Origin: SpSt-398 sp033762195
GTDB lineage: Bacteria > Bacteroidota > Bacteroidia > Chitinophagales > Chitinophagaceae
Direction of reading: 5' to 3'
DNA length: 18,026 bases
Assembly: GCA_033762195.1 (NCBI GenBank)
Contig: JANRLV010000061.1
Location: 1-18,026 of the forward strand
This document shows, piece by piece, positions 13,088 to 18,026 of the stretch. The position numbers were made by a program, and so were the translations under genes. Positions within the stretch are counted from its first letter, which is position 1. Every line of letters begins with the position of its first letter. A model generated the notes under the pieces. That model was not told where the DNA came from. It ran no database searches and saw only the letters and a program-made list of their open reading frames with translations.

Positions 13088-14062
13088 TCACACCAAATAC
13101 TCCCGCGCCACTACAAACCCCACGGTTGCCCAGAACAATAAAAGTGGGAAAAACCGGGCCTTGGGATAGAAGTAGGCACAACTATGGAAGATTGCGAAAG
13201 GGATGACGATCACGACAAAGTTTTCGAAGTATTCGGCCTTGGAAAGAAAAGGCACAAAGAGGGACACCAGTAAATAGATCAAAACCAGGCTCCAGTTCTT
13301 CCGTACCTGGATCAACATCCGGCGGAGGTTAACCTGAATAAAATAACCCCCCACCAGAAAGGGGATCAACATCAGCAGGGCTGCGCCGGGTAGCCAATAA
13401 GAGGGTTCAAGTACAGGGACCTGGATAGATAAAGGAGGTAATATCTTATGCCATCCCCATTCACCTGTGATCAGTAGCCAGGCGGCGTAAAAATAATAGG
13501 GTGTAAGCAGACCCATTACACAGATGATCCATTCCTGGATACGGATGGGTTTCATGACAAACAGGGCGGGCAATACCCACACAATGAACAAAAAGGAAGA
13601 GGAAAGGAAAAAAGAACTCAATCCCAGGATCAGCCCGATATTAAAGACCATACCCCGAATATGCTGTTGGTTATATAACCTGAATAAGGCAAAGAAGATC
13701 AGCAAAAGGAGGGTATTGATGATCAGCGGGGCGGAGAACCAGTTCCATTCTGGCAGCAGGGAGCTGACCAACAGATAGGACATGGCCGGCAGGTAGGTGC
13801 TTTTCTGGACCATCCGGTAATCTGAAACAAAGCGGTTAACGATCATGGCTTGCAGAAAGATTAGGGCATAGGCCAATGCCGCCACCACCCCGGGTGAAGC
13901 ATGGGAACGGAGCCATTCAATCAGTTGATGGTAAAGAAAAGTATCATCTTCCGTTACAAGAGGGGCATGCGGATGAGTAAATGTAGATAGCTTGAGCAGG
14001 ACGCCCGCTACGAACAAAATGAGGATATTGACAGGTGTTTTCTGTTTAAATATACCGATCAC
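13088..14062 (-). CDS. DUF6427-like multi-pass membrane protein
   Basis: 324 aa with about eight to ten hydrophobic segments along its whole length, separated by short loops. The N-terminal pattern MIGIFKQKTPVNILILFVAG resembles the Bacteroidota DUF6427 family, whose function is unknown. The start is GTG at 14062; no in-frame ATG lies upstream before a stop. It follows the secreted-protein gene at 14077-15603 by only 14 bp, so the two are almost certainly one transcript. The stop codon abuts the heptad array at 12985-13082. No catalytic motif is recognised. The membrane-protein call is firm, the family call moderate. Confidence 0.8.
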   Translation of the reverse strand: MIGIFKQKTPVNILILFVAGVLLKLSTFTHPHAPLVTEDDTFLYHQLIEWLRSHASPGVVAALAYALIFLQAMIVNRFVSDYRMVQKSTYLPAMSYLLVSSLLPEWNWFSAPLIINTLLLLIFFALFRLYNQQHIRGMVFNIGLILGLSSFFLSSSFLFIVWVLPALFVMKPIRIQEWIICVMGLLTPYYFYAAWLLITGEWGWHKILPPLSIQVPVLEPSYWLPGAALLMLIPFLVGGYFIQVNLRRMLIQVRKNWSLVLIYLLVSLFVPFLSKAEYFENFVVIVIPFAIFHSCAYFYPKARFFPLLLFWATVGFVVAREYLV

Positions 14063-14076
14063 CGCTATGGATTAAA

Positions 14077-15603
14077 TTAATTGTACTCCAGTTTAGCGAA
14101 ACAAATATAGTTATTGCGGTATATACAAGGAATTATCATCTGCCGGGCGCTTACCTGCTTGCCGTATTTGGTCATGAATTCATAGCCCTTATCCAGGTTC
14201 TTCAAGGTTGGGTTCCGGTTGATCTTACCACCGGGTTCAAGGGCAAAATCACTCAGCAAAAGGTTTCGTTTTTCGGGTATATTAAAGATAAAATGAAGGC
14301 TGCCTCCGGTATTCATAACCTGGTAGGAAACACGGTCGTCTGATTCATCATCAAACTGTTCTTTTTTGATCACATTGTTCCACTCGAGTTGGCCTTGCTT
14401 ATCAAAGGACAGGAGGACAATATTCTCAGCATGATAGCGGACGTTTCCGGTATTATTGCGTGAGCGCCAGTACCAGTTGCTATAATAGGGTGCATAGTTG
14501 TAATAGTCCATCGGGGAAAAGAAAGGCGATCCATACATATAATCCCAGCGGTTCCAAAGGCCGCTCCGCGAAGTGGTATAATACGATTCAGAAGTGACGA
14601 TAAATCCTCCATCCGCTTTGGTGATGATGGAGCGGATAAAGAAATCATTAAAGGCGGTACGGAAACTGCCATTGTCACGGGCTTCCCGGCGCAGGTCTTC
14701 TGAAAACTCCAGCGAGCTGTTGAGCATGGCTGCCTGCTGGGTCTTGTCCCAGACAAAGAAGTACATCCCTTCGATGTTTCCTCTTTTCTGTCTTACATAA
14801 AAAGAGTTGACAAAATACCGTTTGCTAAAATTATCCACTTTGATGCGGAGTTCATCCAGCAGCATATCCTTGAAATCAATGGGGATATACCGGAAGGAAT
14901 CCGCATAGGCATCTTTTGTGACTATATAGGCACTGGTAATGTTATCATTGGAGTTTCGGTAGTATTTGGTAAACACCAGGTTCCCTTCATTGTCCAGCAG
15001 GAATTCACCGAGGTAATCATTTCGTTCATCCATGGGCATGACCAGTTGGTCACGGCGGAGAAAGTTGAGTTTGTTGTCAAACAGCTTGGTGGTTACCACA
15101 TACCTTTCTTTGTTCTTGCTGTTGATCTTAAAGATGATGATCTTGCTTTTATCCTCGCTGGAGAGGGAGGTATATATCTTATTGTTGGTGGTTATCCCGA
15201 TATGGGTGGTATCGAGTTCCACGGCTTCTTCCATCTTTTTTCCGTTCCCATCAATTTTTACACCCATGCAATGGATGATACCCCGGCGCTGATACTGGTA
15301 GATCATGTAGGTAAAATCGGTATAGGGAAAGAAGTCCACATTGATCAGGCGCTGATCGGGCATGTAGTCGTGTTTAACCTTACGCACCATCTTCATATCA
15401 TTATCATAAACGCATATAAAGGATTCGCTGCGAACACTCTTGTACACCAGGAAATTGCCATTGATCTTGCCAATGATCTCAAAATCGATCCTCCGTCCAT
15501 CATCCCGGTCGGGTTCTGAATAGACGATCTTCTGGGCCTGGGAGACACCGATCAGGCTAAAAAGGGTAAGGAGGAGCAGGGTTGTTTTTCTATAGTTAAG
15601 CAT
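14077..15603 (-). CDS. Secreted protein of unknown function
   Basis: 508 aa, not recognised. A signal peptide (about 1-23, ending SQA before QK) predicts export. The mature part is rich in beta-strand patterns with short repeats such as FLLDNEGNLVFTKY (201-214), GGFIVTSESYY (332-342) and IVLLSFDKQGQLEW (395-408), as in propeller-like proteins, but no countable blade repeat was established. A loop rich in Tyr, Trp, Asn and Pro is at about 349-380 (RWDYMYGSP, DYYNYAPYYSNWYWR). No lipobox, no C-terminal secretion domain and no membrane segment follow. It is the first gene of a pair with the membrane protein at 13088-14062, 14 bp away, so they may work together at the envelope. A weak -7-like box TAACTTTA lies at 15622-15629 on the minus strand. 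Confidence 0.85.
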   Translation of the reverse strand: MLNYRKTTLLLLTLFSLIGVSQAQKIVYSEPDRDDGRRIDFEIIGKINGNFLVYKSVRSESFICVYDNDMKMVRKVKHDYMPDQRLINVDFFPYTDFTYMIYQYQRRGIIHCMGVKIDGNGKKMEEAVELDTTHIGITTNNKIYTSLSSEDKSKIIIFKINSKNKERYVVTTKLFDNKLNFLRRDQLVMPMDERNDYLGEFLLDNEGNLVFTKYYRNSNDNITSAYIVTKDAYADSFRYIPIDFKDMLLDELRIKVDNFSKRYFVNSFYVRQKRGNIEGMYFFVWDKTQQAAMLNSSLEFSEDLRREARDNGSFRTAFNDFFIRSIITKADGGFIVTSESYYTTSRSGLWNRWDYMYGSPFFSPMDYYNYAPYYSNWYWRSRNNTGNVRYHAENIVLLSFDKQGQLEWNNVIKKEQFDDESDDRVSYQVMNTGGSLHFIFNIPEKRNLLLSDFALEPGGKINRNPTLKNLDKGYEFMTKYGKQVSARQMIIPCIYRNNYICFAKLEYN

Positions 15604-15637
15604 TTCGTTCCATTTCTAGGTTAAAGTTACGAATAGC

Positions 15638-15731
15638 CCGGTAAACCGGTTGTTGGCTAAATACTAAAGTTCAGCAGGTTGTTTTGGGGTAAGATGCCGG
15701 AAAAACCGGATTTACACGAACCCTTGTTCGT
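15638..15731. promoter_or_regulatory. Cluster of small dyads in a divergent intergenic region
   Basis: In the 243 bp between the secreted-protein gene and kup there are three inverted repeats: CCGG-TAAA-CCGG (15638-15649), a partial one around CCGG-AAAAA-CCGG (15690-15715), and ACGAAC-CCTT-GTTCGT (15716-15731). The last sits about 30 bp before the kup -33 TTG. They could be operator sites or leader hairpins for either gene. The sequence shows the dyads; their role is unknown. Confidence 0.45.
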
Positions 15732-15760
15732 ATCCATGACGAATAAGTTAGGTTTGGGGG

Positions 15761-15792
15761 TTGCCTGTCCCGTTTTTTTCCTTATACCTTTG
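15761..15792 (+). promoter_or_regulatory. kup promoter
   Basis: TTG (15761-15763), a 21-bp spacer and a perfect -7 box TACCTTTG (15785-15792), matching the Bacteroidota consensus. The leader would be about 50 nt to the GTG start at 15847. It is one of the two best promoter matches in the window. Confidence 0.75.
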
Positions 15793-15846
15793 CAGGTAAA
15801 ATTTCAGAAAACGGTACCCACTGTTTTATTACAACAAAACTGACAC

Positions 15847-17805
15847 GTGAAAGTTTCGACGAACAAGGTAACTGCCGCCGGATTGATCATTGCCCTGGGA
15901 ATCATTTATGGGGATATTGGTACATCTCCATTGTATGTAATGAATGCCATTATCAAAGACAGGGTCATTTCCGAAGATTTGGTTTTGGGTGGCCTTTCCT
16001 GCATTATTTGGACACTTACCCTTCAAACAACGGTGAAGTATGTTATTCTGACGCTTCGCGCAGACAACCGGGGGGAAGGTGGTATTTTCTCTCTTTTTGC
16101 ACTGGTTCGTCGACAAAAGAAATGGCTGGTAATCCCAGCGATGCTGGGTGGTGCCGCATTGATTGCGGATGGCATGATCACCCCACCGATTTCTGTTACC
16201 TCAGCGGTGGAGGGCTTAAGGCAGATTGAAGTGTTTCGGGATATCAGTGACTGGACGATCATCTACATCGTACTGGGTATCATTACTGTTTTATTCTTTC
16301 TTCAACAGTTTGGCACAGCCTCTATCGGTGGTCTGTTTGGCCCCATGATGTCGATCTGGTTTCTTATGCTGGCCGTATTGGGATTTGCCCACTTGTTTGA
16401 TGACATGCATATTTTCAAGGCATTCAGCCCACACTATGCTATCAACCTGCTGACACAATATCCAAAGGGATTCTGGATTCTGGGGGCTGTTTTCCTCTGT
16501 ACCACCGGGGCTGAAGCCCTGTATTCTGATCTGGGCCATTGTGGGAAATGGAATATTCGCTACTCCTGGATCTTTGTAAAGGTTTGCCTTATCCTTAACT
16601 ACCTTGGTCAGGGCGCCTGGTTGCTGGCGAATTACAAAGGCACCTATTTTGACATTACCACCGGTAACCCATTTTATGGGGTTATGCCCGATCAGTTCAA
16701 AATTTTCGGAATCGTCATTGCCACCCTGGCAGCCATCATTGCCAGCCAGGCCCTTATCAGCGGATCATTTACACTGGTAAGTGAAGCCATGCGCCTCAAT
16801 TTATGGCCCAAATTGCGTATCAATTACCCAACGGAAGAAAGGGGACAGCTTTTTATCCCGGGCGTCAATTACCTGCTCTTTTTTGGATGTATCGGGATCG
16901 TGCTTTATTTCAAGAAATCAACAAACATGGAGGCGGCCTATGGTCTCGCCATTACGTTGTGTATGATTGCCACCTCCATCCTGTTTGCCAATTACCTGGT
17001 TTCCCGAAGGGCAAAGTCATTCTGGATCTATATTTATCTGCTGGTCTATTTTTCCATTGAGTTTAGTTTCTTATTCGCCAACCTGGAAAAATTTCCGCAT
17101 GGAGGTTATGTCACCCTGATTGTCGGCGGAGGCCTCTTTCTGATCATGTACGTATGGTACCGCTCGCGCAAGATCAAGAACCGGTATGTGGAATTTGTGC
17201 GGCTTGAACATTATATTCCCAAGATCCAGGAACTGAGCAATGATAAATCGATCCCCAAATATGCCACCCACCTGGTGTACCTCACCAGTGCCAATAACCC
17301 TAAGGAGATCGAACACAAGATCATTTACTCGATCCTGAACAAGAAACCCAAGCGGGCTGATATCTACTGGTTTGTTCACGTAGATACAATGGACGATCCT
17401 TATACCTGCGAATACAAAGTGGACCATATCATCCCGAACGATATCATCCGTGTCGATTTCCGCCTGGGATTCCGAATGGAACCCCGGATCAACCTCATGT
17501 TCCGGAAAGTGGTGGAAGACCTGGTGGCCAATAAAGAAGTGAACATCAACAGCCGCTACGAAAGCCTGGAAAAAAACAATGTAACAGGTGACTTCCAGTT
17601 TATCGTTATGGAGAAATTCCTGAGCCAGGATAATGAACTCCCCTTCTTTGAGCGGATCGTGATGAAGATCTACTTCGGACTAAAAGAAATCAGCCTTTCG
17701 GAAGAACGCGGCTTTGGTCTCGATCCCTCCAATGTCACCATCGAAAAATTCCCCCTCATCGTAGCACCCGTGGCGAGTATGAAGTTGACGAGGGTGGAGG
17801 AGTAG
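15847..17805 (+). CDS. kup: Kup (KUP/HAK/KT) family potassium transporter
   Basis: 652 aa, start codon GTG, normal family length. It moves K+ into the cell, probably with H+. The family signature GDIGTSPLYVMN (22-33, with Asp23) lies in the first membrane segment. About twelve membrane segments cover residues about 10-440, with NRGEGGIFSLFAL in the first cytoplasmic loop and GAEALYSDLGHCGKWNIR in the middle. The remaining 200 residues form the soluble cytoplasmic C-terminal domain. The gene is divergent from the secreted-protein operon and alone on its strand here. It has a good promoter, three small dyads upstream and no visible ion riboswitch. Heptad repeats begin 9 bp after the stop. No defect is seen. 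Confidence 0.97.
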   Translation: MKVSTNKVTAAGLIIALGIIYGDIGTSPLYVMNAIIKDRVISEDLVLGGLSCIIWTLTLQTTVKYVILTLRADNRGEGGIFSLFALVRRQKKWLVIPAMLGGAALIADGMITPPISVTSAVEGLRQIEVFRDISDWTIIYIVLGIITVLFFLQQFGTASIGGLFGPMMSIWFLMLAVLGFAHLFDDMHIFKAFSPHYAINLLTQYPKGFWILGAVFLCTTGAEALYSDLGHCGKWNIRYSWIFVKVCLILNYLGQGAWLLANYKGTYFDITTGNPFYGVMPDQFKIFGIVIATLAAIIASQALISGSFTLVSEAMRLNLWPKLRINYPTEERGQLFIPGVNYLLFFGCIGIVLYFKKSTNMEAAYGLAITLCMIATSILFANYLVSRRAKSFWIYIYLLVYFSIEFSFLFANLEKFPHGGYVTLIVGGGLFLIMYVWYRSRKIKNRYVEFVRLEHYIPKIQELSNDKSIPKYATHLVYLTSANNPKEIEHKIIYSILNKKPKRADIYWFVHVDTMDDPYTCEYKVDHIIPNDIIRVDFRLGFRMEPRINLMFRKVVEDLVANKEVNINSRYESLEKNNVTGDFQFIVMEKFLSQDNELPFFERIVMKIYFGLKEISLSEERGFGLDPSNVTIEKFPLIVAPVASMKLTRVEE

Positions 17806-17813
17806 GTGGGGTG

Positions 17814-17855
17814 GGATGACAGTTAACAGATGACAGATGACAGTTGACAGATGTT
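17814..17855 (-). repeat. Short heptanucleotide array, block 4 left arm (reverse)
   Basis: Six 7-bp units (GGATGAC, AGTTAAC, AGATGAC twice, AGTTGAC, AGATGTT), on the minus strand CATCTGT/CAACTGT/CATCC-type units. The C-rich end (minus strand) runs toward the kup stop codon at 17805. It is the inverted partner of the pure CATCCGT array that starts at 17903, across a 47-bp A/T-rich middle. Confidence 0.85.
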
Positions 17856-17858
17856 GGT

Positions 17859-17876
17859 TTTGGTAACCAAATTTTT
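17859..17876 (+). terminator. Weak hairpin with T run, possible kup terminator
   Basis: TTTGG-TAA-CCAAA (17859-17871) followed by five T residues, about 55 bp after the kup stop and inside the A/T-rich middle between two heptad arrays. A second small palindrome CTTTAA-C-TTAAAG lies just downstream. The stem is short and A/T-rich, so termination would be modest. Confidence 0.4.
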
Positions 17877-17902
17877 ATTCTTTAACTTAAAGTCTTTTAC
17901 TT

Positions 17903-18026
17903 CCGTCATCCGTCATCCGTCATCCGTCATCCGTCATCCGTCATCCGTCATCCGTCATCCGTCATCCGTCATCCGTCATCCGTCATCCGTCATCCGTCAT
18001 CCGTCATCCGTCATCCGTCATCCGTC
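17903..18026 (+). repeat. Pure CATCCGT tandem array, continues past the window
   Basis: After a partial CCGT, seventeen complete and identical CATCCGT units run from 17907 to 18025 and continue beyond the window edge. Unlike the other blocks, no unit is changed, which points to recent expansion or homogenisation. No coding sequence is seen in 17806-18026. Confidence 0.97.

Noticed and set aside
12688..13206. Open frames inside the repeat region on both strands
   Set aside because: Seven is not a multiple of three, so stop-free heptads stay open in all frames; the products are low-complexity and have no start context.
17903..18026. CRISPR array
   Set aside because: The units are 7 bp with no spacers; there are no 24-40-bp repeats and no cas genes.

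Overview
The window looks like chromosomal DNA of a Bacteroidota member, most likely the Chitinophagaceae or a close relative; this is an inference from the sequence alone. Supporting signs are several promoter -7 boxes of the Bacteroidota type (TAnnTTTG), weak or absent Shine-Dalgarno sites, signal peptides that end in ..AQ, and family members known mainly from this phylum (DUF4293, a DUF6427-like membrane protein, BlaR1-neighbour-type coiled-coil protein). Thirteen genes are supported. Most are core or housekeeping genes, and none is visibly frameshifted.

Layout. 1-219: an array of 7-bp repeats, then two tandem palindromic operators. 220-1053 (+): membrane-anchored coiled-coil protein. 1146-3602 (-): a secreted carboxypeptidase-regulatory-like protein, a nitronate monooxygenase/FabK-type flavoprotein and a sugar-phosphate nucleotidyltransferase. 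3700-5464 (+): glyA and a DUF4293 membrane protein. 5468-5609: a long inverted repeat. 5614-8457 (-): uvrA. 8741-9322 (+): an ECF sigma factor with a long G-poor leader. 9411-11897 (-): a DsbD-type thiol reductase and a separate DsbD-alpha-like secreted protein. 12008-12691 (-): purQ. 12729-13082: two inverted heptad arrays around a nested-hairpin core. 13088-15603 (-): a DUF6427-like membrane protein and a large secreted protein of unknown function. 15847-17805 (+): kup potassium transporter. 17814-18026: another inverted heptad pair, whose right half is a pure CATCCGT tandem array running off the window end.

How genes work together. The protein-coding part is mostly unrelated core metabolism: serine/glycine and one-carbon supply (glyA) and purine synthesis (purQ), DNA repair (uvrA), potassium uptake (kup), and cell-envelope redox (the DsbD pair). 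In the DsbD pair the relay cysteines missing from the N-terminal domain of the big protein are present in the small neighbour, so the two probably act as one system.

The most unusual content is between the genes. Four kinds of 7-bp-phased or inverted DNA fill the intergenic gaps: pyrimidine-rich CATCCNN heptad arrays that face each other around hairpin cores, A/T-rich terminators also built of 7-bp units, a 41-bp inverted repeat, and the nested hairpin core itself. These look like members of one or more dispersed, non-coding repeat families.
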